Below, one piece after another: positions 55,362 through 64,000 of a DNA stretch of 64,000 bases; position 1 is the stretch's first letter, and each line of letters opens with the position of its first letter. The DNA lies in contig NZ_FNUB01000004.1 of the NCBI RefSeq assembly GCF_900105985.1, positions 533,501 to 597,500 of the forward strand. Direction: 5' to 3'. The notes beneath the pieces are model-generated. The model searched no databases, was not told the origin of the DNA, and saw only the letters and a program-made list of their open reading frames with translations. The stretch is from Tenacibaculum sp. MAR_2010_89 (GTDB lineage Bacteria > Bacteroidota > Bacteroidia > Flavobacteriales > Flavobacteriaceae). The position numbers were made by a program, and so were the translations under genes.

Positions 55362-56834
55362 TTAAGACAATAGTAATTTTACCATTAAATATCCTAAACC
55401 TCCTAAAACTATTGTGTATGGTAATGCCATTTTTACCATTTTTCCATAAGAAAGGTTAATTAAAGGCGCTAATGACGATGTTAACAAAAATAAGAATGCA
55501 GCTTGCCCATTTGGTGTTGCTACACTAGGTAAATTAGTACCCGTATTAATTGCTATTGCTAGCTTCTCAAAATGTTCTCTATCAATTATCCCACTTTTAA
55601 ATGCACTTTCAACTTCTCCAATATAAACAGTTGCAACAAACACATTATCACTAATTGCAGATAAAAAACCATTGGCTACATAAAACAAACCTGGTTGTGA
55701 TGCCGGATCCTGATCTAAAGCCCATTGTATAATAGGACTAAATAGATGTTGATCGTGAATCATTGCTACTATTACAAAAAATACAACTAATAATCCTGTA
55801 AAAGGTAAAGCTTCTTCAAAAGCATGTCCTAATTGATGCTCGTCAATTATCCCCATGAAAGCTGTTTGAACGATTATTAAAGCTAATCCAATAAAACCAA
55901 CTGGAGCAACATGTAACGCTAATCCTGCAATTAATAATATCGCAGATACCCCTTGAATTATTAATCCATATTTTTGTTTATCAGTTCGTTTTTTATCTTC
56001 TTCAATCGTATAACTCTCAATAATTTCAGCGGCTACTGTTGGTAATTTTTCACCAAAGCCAAACCAACCTGTTGTTTCTAAAACTACAGTAGTAAGTAAA
56101 CCCGCAAATAAAACCGGTATAGTTATCGGAGCCATCTTTAAAAAGAATTCAATAAAATCCCACCCAACTCTTTCTCCTATTAAAAGATTTTGTGGTTCAC
56201 CAACCAAAGTACATACACCTCCTAAAGCTGTACCTACAACTCCATGCATTATTAAACTTCTTAAAAAACTACGGAATTGCTCTAATGTTTCTCCACTCAA
56301 TTCTTTTCTATCTAAAATACCATCATGGTCATAATCAGATGAACTAGAATGAATTTTATGATAAACTCCATAAAAACCTACCGCTACACTAATTAAAACA
56401 GCGGTTACTGTAAGTGCATCTAAAAATGCTGAAAGTACTGCTGATAAAAAAACAAAAAGTAATGACAATACTACTTTAGATTTTATTTTGGTAAAAACCT
56501 TACTAAAAATATACATTAATAAAGGCTTCATAAAATAAATACCTGCTACCATAAACACTAAAAGCAAAACAACCTCTAGATTTTGATCTACTTCGTGATA
56601 TGCATTTTTAGGTGTGGTTAATCCTAAGGCTATTGCCTCTATTGCTAACAACCCTCCTGATTGGAGAGGATAACATTTTAAAGCCATTGCAAGAGTAAAT
56701 ATAAATTCCCCTATAAAAAGCCAAGCTGTTATTGTTTTTCCTAAAACGAAAAAAGAAATTATATTAAAGATTAAAAAACCAATCATGGTCATTTTAAACC
56801 ACCTAGGACTGTTCCCTAAAAAATATTTAAACAT
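55362..56834 (-). CDS. nhaB: Na+/H+ antiporter NhaB
   Basis: A 490-residue antiporter with about twelve hydrophobic segments. [45 protein letters not shown] and [14 protein letters not shown] match E. coli NhaB, as does the near-C-terminal [23 protein letters not shown], so NhaB is preferred over NhaD. It exports sodium using the proton gradient, which fits a marine habitat. The loop after helix 5 has a complete EF-hand-like calcium loop, [12 protein letters not shown] (167-178). It lies 23 bases after the dehydrogenase gene and is probably co-transcribed with it. Confidence 0.93.
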   Translation of the reverse strand: MFKYFLGNSPRWFKMTMIGFLIFNIISFFVLGKTITAWLFIGEFIFTLAMALKCYPLQSGGLLAIEAIALGLTTPKNAYHEVDQNLEVVLLLVFMVAGIYFMKPLLMYIFSKVFTKIKSKVVLSLLFVFLSAVLSAFLDALTVTAVLISVAVGFYGVYHKIHSSSSDYDHDGILDRKELSGETLEQFRSFLRSLIMHGVVGTALGGVCTLVGEPQNLLIGERVGWDFIEFFLKMAPITIPVLFAGLLTTVVLETTGWFGFGEKLPTVAAEIIESYTIEEDKKRTDKQKYGLIIQGVSAILLIAGLALHVAPVGFIGLALIIVQTAFMGIIDEHQLGHAFEEALPFTGLLVVFFVIVAMIHDQHLFSPIIQWALDQDPASQPGLFYVANGFLSAISDNVFVATVYIGEVESAFKSGIIDREHFEKLAIAINTGTNLPSVATPNGQAAFLFLLTSSLAPLINLSYGKMVKMALPYTIVLGGLGYLMVKLLLS

Positions 56835-56857
56835 AGTATCTATTTAATTTGTAGCCT

Positions 56858-58084
56858 TTACACTAACTCTTTTAAAGCTATTTCAAAAGCCGTTTCACTT
56901 ATTTTTGTTTTTGATGCACTTTTTGCAAAAGTTCTTTGCAATGCTTTTCTTATTGTATTAGATGTGTCTTCAAAAATTGCTTCATCACTCATTTCAACTC
57001 TACGCTCCATGAAATAAGCAAACACTCTTGCCATTCCACAATTAGAAATAAAATCTGGAATTAAACTTACTTTTTTATCAGTATCTTCCATTATAGATCC
57101 GAAGAAAATTTCTTTATCGGCGAAAGGAACATTTGCTCCACAAGAAATAACCTCTAAACCAGTTTCTATCATCTGATTTATTTGTTCTTGTTTAACTAAT
57201 CTAGATGCAGCACATGGTGCAAATATTTCACATGGTAAATTCCAGATACGAGCGTTCATTTCTTCAAAAGGAATCATGTTTTCAGCTACCAATGTATTTC
57301 CGTCTTTATTTAAAAACAGATCTCTTATTTCTTCAGAAGAAAAACCTTCTTCATTAATAACTCCTCCAACTCTATCAATAATACCTACAACTTTAGCTCC
57401 CATTTGAGCTAAATAGTATGCAGCAGCAGAACCTACATTCCCAAAACCTTGAACAATAGCTCTTTTACCTTCAACATTACCTCCATATATATCATAGTAA
57501 TGACGTACAGCTTCAGCAACCCCATATCCTGTAATCATATCTGCCACAGTATATTTTCTAGTTACACTTGGTGATAAACTCTCGTCTTCTAATACTTTTA
57601 TCACTCCATGTCTTAACTGCCCAATTCTATTTATTTTATCAGCCTCAGTTGGTTTAAAATGCCCATTAAAAACTCCTTCTTGTGGGTGCCAAACACCACT
57701 GTCTTCAGTAATAGGAATTACTTCATGAATTTCATCTACATTCAAATCACCTCCGGTTCCATAATAATTTTTCAACAATGGAGCTACAGCTTTATACCAA
57801 CGCTCTAAAACACCTTTTTTACGAGGATCATGCGGATCAAAATTAATTCCAGATTTAGCACCTCCAATTGCAGGTCCAGATACTGTAAACTTTACTTCCA
57901 TTGTTTTAGCAAGTGACATTACCTCGTACTTGTCTAATCCTTTACGCATTCTAGTACCACCACCAGCAGCACCTCCTCTTAATGAGTTTATAACTGTCCA
58001 ACCTTCTGCTTCAGTTTCTGAATCTTTCCAATTAAAAACTATCTCTGGTTGCTTTTCTTCGTATTTTTTTAATAATTCTTTCAT
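56858..58084 (-). CDS. Glu/Leu/Phe/Val-type amino acid dehydrogenase
   Basis: A 408-residue NAD(P)-dependent dehydrogenase. The substrate-binding domain has GGAAGGGTRMRKG, the catalytic-lysine segment VSGPAIGGAKSGINFDP and GTGGDLNVDE. The Rossmann domain has VQGFGNVGSAAAYYLAQMGAKVVGIIDR. I use the ATG at 58084, since the frame's earlier TTG adds seven unconserved residues. Whether glutamate, leucine or another amino acid is the substrate cannot be read reliably. The gene pairs with nhaB downstream. Confidence 0.88.
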   Translation of the reverse strand: MKELLKKYEEKQPEIVFNWKDSETEAEGWTVINSLRGGAAGGGTRMRKGLDKYEVMSLAKTMEVKFTVSGPAIGGAKSGINFDPHDPRKKGVLERWYKAVAPLLKNYYGTGGDLNVDEIHEVIPITEDSGVWHPQEGVFNGHFKPTEADKINRIGQLRHGVIKVLEDESLSPSVTRKYTVADMITGYGVAEAVRHYYDIYGGNVEGKRAIVQGFGNVGSAAAYYLAQMGAKVVGIIDRVGGVINEEGFSSEEIRDLFLNKDGNTLVAENMIPFEEMNARIWNLPCEIFAPCAASRLVKQEQINQMIETGLEVISCGANVPFADKEIFFGSIMEDTDKKVSLIPDFISNCGMARVFAYFMERRVEMSDEAIFEDTSNTIRKALQRTFAKSASKTKISETAFEIALKELV

Positions 58085-58156
58085 CTTATATAAATTTATG
58101 TTCAACTATATGTTCTTTCTCTTAATTCGTTAAAACTTGTTATTCTAAAAAATTTA

Positions 58157-58167
58157 CCCCAATGGGG
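58157..58167. promoter_or_regulatory. Short GC palindrome upstream of the dehydrogenase gene
   Basis: CCCC-AAT-GGGG stands out in an otherwise AT-rich gap, 73 bases before the dehydrogenase start. No T-run follows, so it is not a terminator for anmK. It could be an operator half-site pair. Confidence 0.25.
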
Positions 58168-58255
58168 AGTTAAAGTTGATCCATTTTTATATACTATTAA
58201 TTATTACTAACGTACAAACTTACTGTAAAAATATGATTGCTCAAACTGTTAAAAG

Positions 58256-59320
58256 TTAATTATTTGGATAAAAAATTTCACCAGAAGAATGGTCTTTTGC
58301 TGCCCCAGTTACTGATGCTAAACAATTAACCTGATTTTCAACACGTAACAATCCTAAAAAAGCAAAAATTAAAGCTTCCTTATAATCTACAAGTTCTTTT
58401 TTAGGTAAAACTACTCTTTGATTTGTGTAGAATTTTATTTGTTCTATTAAAAATGCATTAAAAACACCTCCTCCAGTAAATAAAGTTCTGGAAGATTCTT
58501 TTATTATTGAACCAATTTGTATAGCTACATGCTCAATAAAAGTTCTTAATATAGATGGAATATCTTTTTCATTTTTATCAATTAGAGGATAAATAAACTC
58601 TTTAACCCATTCCAATCCTAATGATTTTGGAGATACTGCCTTATAAAACGACAAATTATTTAACGCTTCTAATAATTCTTTATTTATTAATCCTTTAGAT
58701 GCTAAATGACCACCATCATCATATTCTAAACCAATTTTTCTTGTATAATAATTAAGTACAATATTAACTGGACAAATATCAAAAGCTAATCGTTCATTAC
58801 CTTTCTCAAATGAAACATTTGCAAAACCACCTAGATTTACACAATACTCATAATTTGAAAATAATAACTTGTCACCTATTGGAACCAAAGGAGCTCCTTG
58901 CCCTCCATATTCTACATCTTGACTTCTAAAATCGCATATAACTTTTTGTTGAGTAACATTAGCTATTATTTGTCCATTGCCTATTTGTAAAGTAAATCCT
59001 TTATCAGGTTGATGTAAAATAGTATGTCCATGCGATGCAATAAAATCAATTTTCTCAATGCCTTTTTCTTGTATAAATTTTTTAATAACCTTTCCTAAAA
59101 AATTACCATATAACACATCTAGTTCAATTAATTTTTCTTTTGAAAAAGAAATAGCTTCTTCTAACCGTTTTCTCCAAATTTTAGAATAAGAAATGGTTTC
59201 AGAAAACAAAATTTCAAACTCCTGAAAATTAGACTTCTTAAACTCAACATAAACCAAATCTATTCCATCTAAAGAAGTTCCTGACATCAAACCAATAATC
59301 CTATAAGAGTCTTCTAACAT
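58256..59320 (-). CDS. anmK: Anhydro-N-acetylmuramic acid kinase
   Basis: A 354-residue kinase of cell-wall recycling: it hydrolyses the anhydro ring and phosphorylates MurNAc. It opens GLMSGTSLDGIDLVYVEF. ASHGHTILHQPDKGFTLQIGNG and VICDFRSQDVEYGGQGAPLVP are the substrate blocks, NLGGFANVSF follows, and LFTGGGVFNAFL is the second ATP-side loop. These are AnmK signatures. It is divergent from the acyl-CoA dehydrogenase gene. Together with the kinase at 7071 it suggests active recovery of muropeptide sugars. Confidence 0.96.
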   Translation of the reverse strand: MLEDSYRIIGLMSGTSLDGIDLVYVEFKKSNFQEFEILFSETISYSKIWRKRLEEAISFSKEKLIELDVLYGNFLGKVIKKFIQEKGIEKIDFIASHGHTILHQPDKGFTLQIGNGQIIANVTQQKVICDFRSQDVEYGGQGAPLVPIGDKLLFSNYEYCVNLGGFANVSFEKGNERLAFDICPVNIVLNYYTRKIGLEYDDGGHLASKGLINKELLEALNNLSFYKAVSPKSLGLEWVKEFIYPLIDKNEKDIPSILRTFIEHVAIQIGSIIKESSRTLFTGGGVFNAFLIEQIKFYTNQRVVLPKKELVDYKEALIFAFLGLLRVENQVNCLASVTGAAKDHSSGEIFYPNN

Positions 59321-59344
59321 ATTCAGTAAAAATATAAAAATTCA

Positions 59345-59375
59345 TTGAATATTTCACATTAAAAAAGTATCTTTG
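59345..59375 (+). promoter_or_regulatory. Promoter of the acyl-CoA dehydrogenase gene
   Basis: TTG at 59345-59347, a 20-base spacer and TATCTTTG at 59368-59375 match the Bacteroidota promoter pattern (TTTG/TTG and TAnnTTTG), 38 bases before the start codon. Confidence 0.6.
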
Positions 59376-59413
59376 GAAACATTTTTTACGAATTTAATAA
59401 ACATTAATAGGTA

Positions 59414-60556
59414 ATGGATTTTAATCTTACAGAAGAGCATTTAATGATTCGTGATGCTGCACGCGATTTTGCACAGAACGAATTATTACCAGGAGTAATT
59501 GAAAGAGACGAGAAACAAGAATTTCCAAACGAACTAGTTCGTAAAATGGGAGAACTAGGTTTTATGGGGATTATGGTAGATCCTAAATATGGAGGAAGTG
59601 GAATGGATAGCGTTTCTTACGTATTGATTATGGAAGAGTTATCTAAAATTGATGCTTCTGCATCTGTAATGGTATCGGTAAATAACTCATTAGTTTGTTA
59701 CGGTTTGGAGGCTTACGGTAATGAAGAGCAAAAACAAAAATACTTAACAAAATTAGCTACTGGTGAACAAATTGGTGCTTTTTGTTTAAGTGAACCTGAA
59801 GCTGGTAGTGATGCTACTTCACAAGCAACTACTGCCGAAGATAAAGGTGATCACTATTTATTAAATGGTACAAAAAACTGGATAACTAACGGTGGTCGTG
59901 CTGACGTTTTTTTAGTGATAGCGCAAACAGATCGTAGTAAAAAACATAGAGGTATTAACGCTTTTATTGTTGAAAAAGGTATGGAAGGTTTTCATATTGG
60001 TCCAAAAGAAGATAAATTAGGAATTCGTGGTTCTGATACTCATACACTACAGTTTAATGACGTAAAAGTTCCAAAAGAAAACAGAATAGGAGAAGATGGT
60101 TTTGGTTTTAAATTTGCCATGAAAACTTTATCTGGTGGTCGTATTGGTATTGCTGCTCAAGCATTAGGAATAGCATCTGGAGGTTATGAATTAGCTTTAA
60201 AATACTCTAAAGAGCGTAAAGCTTTTGGCACTGAAATATGTAATCATCAAGCTATCGCTTTTAAATTAGCTGATATGTATACAGAAATCTCAGCTGCACG
60301 TCATCTTGTAATGAAAGCTGCTTGTGATAAAGATGCTGGTATAAACTATGATCAATCTGGTGCAATGGCTAAGTTATATGCTTCTAAAGTTGCAATGGAA
60401 CAAACTGTTGAGGCTGTTCAAATACACGGAGGTAATGGTTTTGTAAAAGAATATCATGTTGAGCGTTTAATGCGTGATGCGAAAATTACTCAAATTTATG
60501 AAGGTACTTCTGAAATTCAAAAAATTGTAATTTCTAGAAGCTTAATTAAAGGGTAA
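59414..60556 (+). CDS. Acyl-CoA dehydrogenase (short-chain type)
   Basis: A 380-residue flavoenzyme that introduces the alpha-beta double bond in acyl-CoA. It shows the FAD-binding block AFCLSEPEAGSDATS, KNWITNGGRADVFLVIAQT, and the catalytic base Glu363 in YEGTSEIQK. QIHGGNGFVKEYHVERLMRDAKI is the usual C-terminal FAD-site segment. Glu at the YEGT position is that of butyryl/short-chain and medium-chain dehydrogenases. It is followed by a terminator. Confidence 0.94.
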   Translation: MDFNLTEEHLMIRDAARDFAQNELLPGVIERDEKQEFPNELVRKMGELGFMGIMVDPKYGGSGMDSVSYVLIMEELSKIDASASVMVSVNNSLVCYGLEAYGNEEQKQKYLTKLATGEQIGAFCLSEPEAGSDATSQATTAEDKGDHYLLNGTKNWITNGGRADVFLVIAQTDRSKKHRGINAFIVEKGMEGFHIGPKEDKLGIRGSDTHTLQFNDVKVPKENRIGEDGFGFKFAMKTLSGGRIGIAAQALGIASGGYELALKYSKERKAFGTEICNHQAIAFKLADMYTEISAARHLVMKAACDKDAGINYDQSGAMAKLYASKVAMEQTVEAVQIHGGNGFVKEYHVERLMRDAKITQIYEGTSEIQKIVISRSLIKG

Positions 60557-60578
60557 ATTAATTAAAAATATTATCATT

Positions 60579-60609
60579 AAAAAGTCCGTCGTTATCGATG
60601 GACTTTTTT
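60579..60609 (+). terminator. Intrinsic terminator after the acyl-CoA dehydrogenase gene
   Basis: A 13-bp stem with one G-T pair (60579-60591 and 60596-60608, loop TTAT) is followed by T residues. It lies 22 bases past the stop codon. Confidence 0.85.
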
Positions 60610-60620
60610 ATTTTTATACT

Positions 60621-61304
60621 ATGACTGAGGATATATTAAAAAAATTAGAAAACCCTGTATGGTATTCTTTATGTGAAGCACATAGTAAATTTACTGTTGA
60701 CTACAATGGTGTTAAATTTTACGACCCAGATGTTTGCCCGTTTGGAGCTTTTACTAATTTAAATGAAACTAAAAACGCAATAGAAAAATACGCTAACTTA
60801 ACTTCTAGTTTATTTGTTGTTGGTCAAGAACCGAATAATAGTTCTAACACTAAATTAAATAGAATTGTTCCTTGTGATCAAATGATCCTTAAAACACTTA
60901 AAGAGCCTAAATACGATTCTGAAATAATAAAACTAACTGAGAAACATATTAATGAACTGTATGATCTAGTTTGGTTGGTAATGCCTGGTTATTATAAAAA
61001 AAGAACTTTTGAAATGGGTGATTATTATGGAATAATTAAAGACAATAAGCTTATTGCTGCTACAGGAGAACGGTTACAATTAAATGATTTTATTGAAATT
61101 AGTGCAGTAGTAACACACCCTGATTATACTAGAAAAGGATTCGCTAAACAATTAGTAGCACATACAACGAAGAAAATTATAGAAAAAAACAAAACACCAA
61201 TATTACATGTTGCCGACATAAATACTGGTGCCATTAAATTATATGAAAGTTTAGGCTATAAGACTATTAGAAAGATAATATGGAGACATTATATTAATGT
61301 TTAA
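60621..61304 (+). CDS. GNAT-family N-acetyltransferase (FR47-like)
   Basis: A 227-residue protein. The C-terminal half is a GNAT domain: EISAVVTHPDYTRKGFAKQLVAHTTKKI holds the CoA loop (RKGFAK), and LHVADINTGAIKLYESLGYKTIRKIIWRHY is the typical end. The N-terminal half (about 1-95) is the extension found in FR47-like uncharacterised members. The substrate is unknown. Its last 11 bases overlap the 3' end of the convergent truA-like gene. Confidence 0.85.
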   Translation: MTEDILKKLENPVWYSLCEAHSKFTVDYNGVKFYDPDVCPFGAFTNLNETKNAIEKYANLTSSLFVVGQEPNNSSNTKLNRIVPCDQMILKTLKEPKYDSEIIKLTEKHINELYDLVWLVMPGYYKKRTFEMGDYYGIIKDNKLIAATGERLQLNDFIEISAVVTHPDYTRKGFAKQLVAHTTKKIIEKNKTPILHVADINTGAIKLYESLGYKTIRKIIWRHYINV

Positions 61305-62079
61305 ATTCAATTTTATGTAAATGTAAACCTGAAGATGGTGCTATCGTTTTTAAAAACTCTATATCACTTTTTGGATTCAATGATTTTTCTATAAATTCTA
61401 AATCATAATTTTCTTTACCTAATTCAAATAAAGCTCCCATGATTAATCGAATTTGATTTCTTAAAAAGCCTTCTCCTCTTACAATTAATACGTAACTTGT
61501 TTCTGGAAAAAAAGAAGCAGTTAATTCAGTATTTTCTTCAATATTACATTCAATAATCTCTCTTTCAACTTTTGTTTCTTCAGAAGGTTTAGTACAGTAT
61601 CTTTTATAGTTATGAAACCCTTTAAATAAGTTTGCTCCTTTTTTCATTAATTCAATGTTTAGGTCTACTAATATCCCTGTAAGAAATGGAGCACAATAAG
61701 GATGATTTTTCTCTCCAAAAGAAAAATAATATCGATATTCTTTAACTTTACTATGTTGAATAATATTAAACGACTCGTCTAATATTGGTTCAATTGATAG
61801 TGCTCTAATGTCCGATGGTGAATTTTTATTAAAACTTTTAATAAATTCATCTTCTTCAAGTTTTTTATCAATAAATAGCTGGAAATGGTAATCAGTAGCC
61901 GATACTTTTGCATCGGTTCTTCCTACTCCAACAGATTTATTTCTAACCCCTTTACAAACAAATTTTAATGTTTTGTCAATTGCCCAATGTACTGTTTTTA
62001 AATTTGGCTGCTTTTGCCAACCATGAAAACGAAAACCAAGGTATTGAACATTTATTAAATATGAGCACGTGTAATTCAT
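61294..62079 (-). CDS. TruA-family pseudouridine synthase-like protein
   Basis: A 261-residue member of the TruA family. The catalytic Asp56 is kept in GVGRTDAKVSA, though the family's usual GRTDxGVHA is altered at the end (KVSA in place of GVHA). YLGFRFHGWQKQPNLKTV is the opening block, and YRYYFSFGEKNHPYC and GEGFLRNQIRLIMGALFELG match later family segments. TruA modifies U38-40 in tRNA anticodon arms. The altered motif suggests a paralogue with a different site, and a canonical TruA would be expected elsewhere. Confidence 0.83.
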   Translation of the reverse strand: MNYTCSYLINVQYLGFRFHGWQKQPNLKTVHWAIDKTLKFVCKGVRNKSVGVGRTDAKVSATDYHFQLFIDKKLEEDEFIKSFNKNSPSDIRALSIEPILDESFNIIQHSKVKEYRYYFSFGEKNHPYCAPFLTGILVDLNIELMKKGANLFKGFHNYKRYCTKPSEETKVEREIIECNIEENTELTASFFPETSYVLIVRGEGFLRNQIRLIMGALFELGKENYDLEFIEKSLNPKSDIEFLKTIAPSSGLHLHKIEFKH

Positions 62080-62796
62080 AGTTTACAAATCTACATCAAA
62101 CACACCCAAATATAAAATTACATTTTTATCACAAAAAACATTAAAAAACAAATAATAACACATTAAAAAGATCAAAAACAAAAATAAAAATAAACAAAAA
62201 CTTACAAATTAGTGTTTTTATTGATAATAATTCATTTTTATGATATTCGTGATTTTTCTACTCTTTTTTGAGTAGTCTGAATTTTAAAACACTTCTAAAC
62301 ACCACTATTTAATATATTGTTATTTAAAAGGGTGTTTTTTTAATTCATCCCTTAATCATGAAAACGTTTTCGCTAAACACAACCCCACTAACCATTTGTT
62401 TTTTAAGTAGTTTTATTAGAGATTTGTAGAGTAACGAACTAATATTTTAATACTCTGAAAACATATTTAACACATATACCATACATCTATTTAAAAAATA
62501 TTAAGCATAATTTTTTTTATTTTTTATCACAAAAACCATTATTTAAAAACGTATGCTTTATTAAATATTTAGAAAGAAAGAGGACTTTCTTTTTTAGCCA
62601 TTATAACAATATTGATAAACAATCTAAGTTTATCCAAGCTTCTGTTAAATTTCGGAATAAATATACCATCGTAGAGTAATTAACTAACCTTGAGTTAGTG
62701 TCTAGTAAATTTTAAAATTACATCATTAATGTTTAGTCTTTTATACTAAGCAAGCAACAAGTATTGACTATTAACAACCTAAATAATCATTATTTA
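62080..62796 (+). other. AT-rich 717-base intergenic region upstream of the P-II/Amt genes
   Basis: I see no convincing gene here. The interval holds several inverted repeats: CTACTC-T6-GAGTAG (62258-62275), a terminator-like AAAGAAAG-AGGA-CTTTCTTT with T-run (62573-62595), ACTAAC-N5-GTTAGT (62683-62699) and TTAGT-N7-ACTAA (62733-62749). This is unusually long for the window, where most gaps are under 100 bases, and is a likely control region for nitrogen genes. I found no exact TTTG-N19-TAnnTTTG promoter. Confidence 0.5.
62573..62595 (+). terminator. Orphan terminator-like hairpin in the P-II leader
   Basis: An 8-bp stem (AAAGAAAG, loop AGGA, CTTTCTTT) is followed by TTT, with no protein gene upstream on this strand that it could end. 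It may end a small RNA or attenuate transcription of the P-II/Amt genes 200 bases downstream. Confidence 0.4.
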
Positions 62797-63135
62797 ATGA
62801 AAAAAATAGAAGCCATAATTCGAAAATCAAAATTCCATCAAGTTAAAGAAGCTTTACATAACATTGGTGTTAACTTTTTCTCTTATTGGGATGTAACTGG
62901 ACTAGGAAATGAAAAAGAAGGTCACGTTTATAGAGGTGTCTCTTTTAGCACTAGCGACATTCAAAGAAGATATTTATCAATTGTAGTTAATGATGAATTT
63001 AAAGAACCCGCAATACAAGCAATTTTATCAGCTGCTGCATCTGGTGAAGTTGGAGATGGTAAAATATTTGTTTCTAGCATTGAAGAAAGCTACCGCATAC
63101 GAACTGGTGAAAAAGGAAATAACACTTTAAATTAA
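62797..63135 (+). CDS. P-II family nitrogen regulator (GlnK-like)
   Basis: A 112-residue signal protein that reports nitrogen and energy status and typically plugs the Amt channel. I place the start at ATG 62797, which gives the normal P-II length; the longer TTG frame from 62764 adds 11 residues. The opening KKIEAIIRKSKFHQVKEAL and the C-terminal SGEVGDGKIFVSSIEESYRIRTGEKG (B and C loops) are standard. The T loop is one residue short, and the position of the uridylylated Tyr51 is Phe50 (VYRGVSF), although the preceding Tyr45 is kept. The amt gene follows after 10 bases. Confidence 0.93.
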   Translation: MKKIEAIIRKSKFHQVKEALHNIGVNFFSYWDVTGLGNEKEGHVYRGVSFSTSDIQRRYLSIVVNDEFKEPAIQAILSAAASGEVGDGKIFVSSIEESYRIRTGEKGNNTLN

Positions 63136-63145
63136 AAAATAAAAC

Positions 63146-64000
63146 ATGGATATACTTACTGTAAATAATTTATGGATGATGATTTGTACTGCCCTTGTTT
63201 TTATTATGCACTTAGGCTTTACTTTTTTAGAAATTGGACTTACCAGACAAAAAAACACTCTGAATATTTTATTTAAAAATATTTTTATAATTACCGTAGG
63301 CTTACTTTTATATTTTTTAATTGGATTCAATTTAATGTATCCAAATTTTGGGGAAGGTTCATTTGGTATCATTGGTTTTTCTGGAGTTGGTTTAACCCCT
63401 CCATTAACTAATAATGTGTTAGATTTAACCTACAACAATGGTTTTACTTTTTGGACAGACTTTTTATTTCAAGGGATGTTTGCGGCAACAGCAGCTACCA
63501 TAGTTTCTGGAGCAGTAGCAGAAAGAATGAAGCTTGGCCCTTTTATTCTTTTCACAGTAATTTATGTTGGATTTGTGTATCCAATAGCTGGATCATGGAA
63601 ATGGGGCAAAGGCTTTTTAGAAAACTTAGAAACTCCTTTTTATGATTTTGCGGGCTCTACTTTAGTTCACTCAGTTGGAGGATGGGCAGCTATAATTGCT
63701 ATTTGGTTGTTGGGACCAAGAATTGGAAAATTTAAAAACAATCAATCATTTGCCATTCCTGGTCATAATATTCCTTTAGCTACAGCTGGTGTGTTAATAC
63801 TTTGGTTTGGATGGTTTGGGTTTAATGGTGGCTCAGTTTTATCAGCAGACCCCACCAAAACATCTTTAACCCTAGTTACAACTTGCTTAGCTGCTGCAAG
63901 CGGAGGTGTATTTTCTTTTATTAGTTCTTCAATCATTTATAAAAACTATGATTTAACAATGTTTTTAAATGGAATATTAGGAGGACTTGTTGGAATAACT
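63146..64000 (+). CDS. amt: Ammonium transporter, Amt/AmtB family (3' end beyond the window)
   Basis: The open frame from ATG 63146 runs to the last base, 285 codons of an expected 400 or so. The protein is a multi-helix channel. FWTDFLFQGMFAATAATIVSGAVAERMKLGPF is a characteristic stretch. DFAGSTLVHSVGGWAAI contains His175, the first pore histidine, and LILWFGWFGFNGGSVLS is the next conserved helix. Co-transcription with the P-II gene 10 bases upstream is the classical glnK-amtB arrangement. Only the N-terminal two thirds can be judged. Confidence 0.95.
   Translation, partial: MDILTVNNLWMMICTALVFIMHLGFTFLEIGLTRQKNTLNILFKNIFIITVGLLLYFLIGFNLMYPNFGEGSFGIIGFSGVGLTPPLTNNVLDLTYNNGFTFWTDFLFQGMFAATAATIVSGAVAERMKLGPFILFTVIYVGFVYPIAGSWKWGKGFLENLETPFYDFAGSTLVHSVGGWAAIIAIWLLGPRIGKFKNNQSFAIPGHNIPLATAGVLILWFGWFGFNGGSVLSADPTKTSLTLVTTCLAAASGGVFSFISSSIIYKNYDLTMFLNGILGGLVGIT

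Overview
This window is low-GC, gene-dense chromosomal DNA from a member of the Flavobacteriaceae (Bacteroidota). A Tenacibaculum- or Polaribacter-like marine species would fit, but the sequence does not decide the genus. The evidence is gldJ (gliding motility lipoprotein), porU and porV (type IX secretion), several promoters of the Bacteroidota type (TTTG, about 19 bp, TAnnTTTG), and a large Wzx/Wzy-type surface-polysaccharide cluster.

Layout. 1-1013: the end of a CcsA-type cytochrome c assembly gene and a small membrane/TPR protein. 1105-6949: polysaccharide assembly genes, namely a membrane UDP-sugar 4,6-dehydratase, a Wza-like export lipoprotein, a Wzc-like tyrosine kinase with a (GY)7G tail, and a convergent PHP-type tyrosine phosphatase. 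7071-9175: an amino-sugar kinase-like gene and murF, convergent. 9241-15663: gldJ, porU and porV. 15744-20925: cdd, a KASIII-like enzyme, guaA and a LysM lipoprotein. 20957-51699: about 31 kb on the minus strand, holding some 30 surface-glycan genes. 51817-51992: two identical tRNA-Val genes. 52063-55246: exbB, exbD, tonB-like and folC. 55362-64000: nhaB, a Glu/Leu-type dehydrogenase, anmK, an acyl-CoA dehydrogenase, a GNAT protein, a TruA-like protein, a P-II protein and an Amt ammonium channel cut by the window edge.

The glycan cluster, read in its own direction from 51699 down to 20957, contains: UDP-GlcNAc 4-epimerase, UDP-HexNAc 6-dehydrogenase and a WlbA-type oxidoreductase; a broken UDP-glucose dehydrogenase and UDP-xylose synthase; a second 4,6-dehydratase; Wzx; a GT2-like transferase; a frameshifted aminotransferase; ATP-grasp, GNAT, KASIII and SDR genes; a GT4; a CBS-nucleotidyltransferase; a hexapeptide acyltransferase; an EpsG/Wzy polymerase; the UDP-L-FucNAc genes capE, (cupin), capF, capG; two GT4 enzymes; a PglC-like phosphoglycosyl transferase; an overlapping GNAT, DegT-like and FemAB-like trio; a PglE-like aminotransferase; and finally rfbA and rfbB. 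One initiating transferase plus four glycosyltransferases suggests a repeat of up to about five sugars.

The least ordinary parts are two acyl/aminoacyl decoration modules inside the glycan cluster (37566-42191 and 24215-26959), two single-base frameshifts in sugar-precursor genes, a canonical EF-hand loop in NhaB, a P-II protein without the uridylylation tyrosine, and a perfect hairpin touching the porU start codon. No CRISPR array, prophage or insertion sequence was seen.
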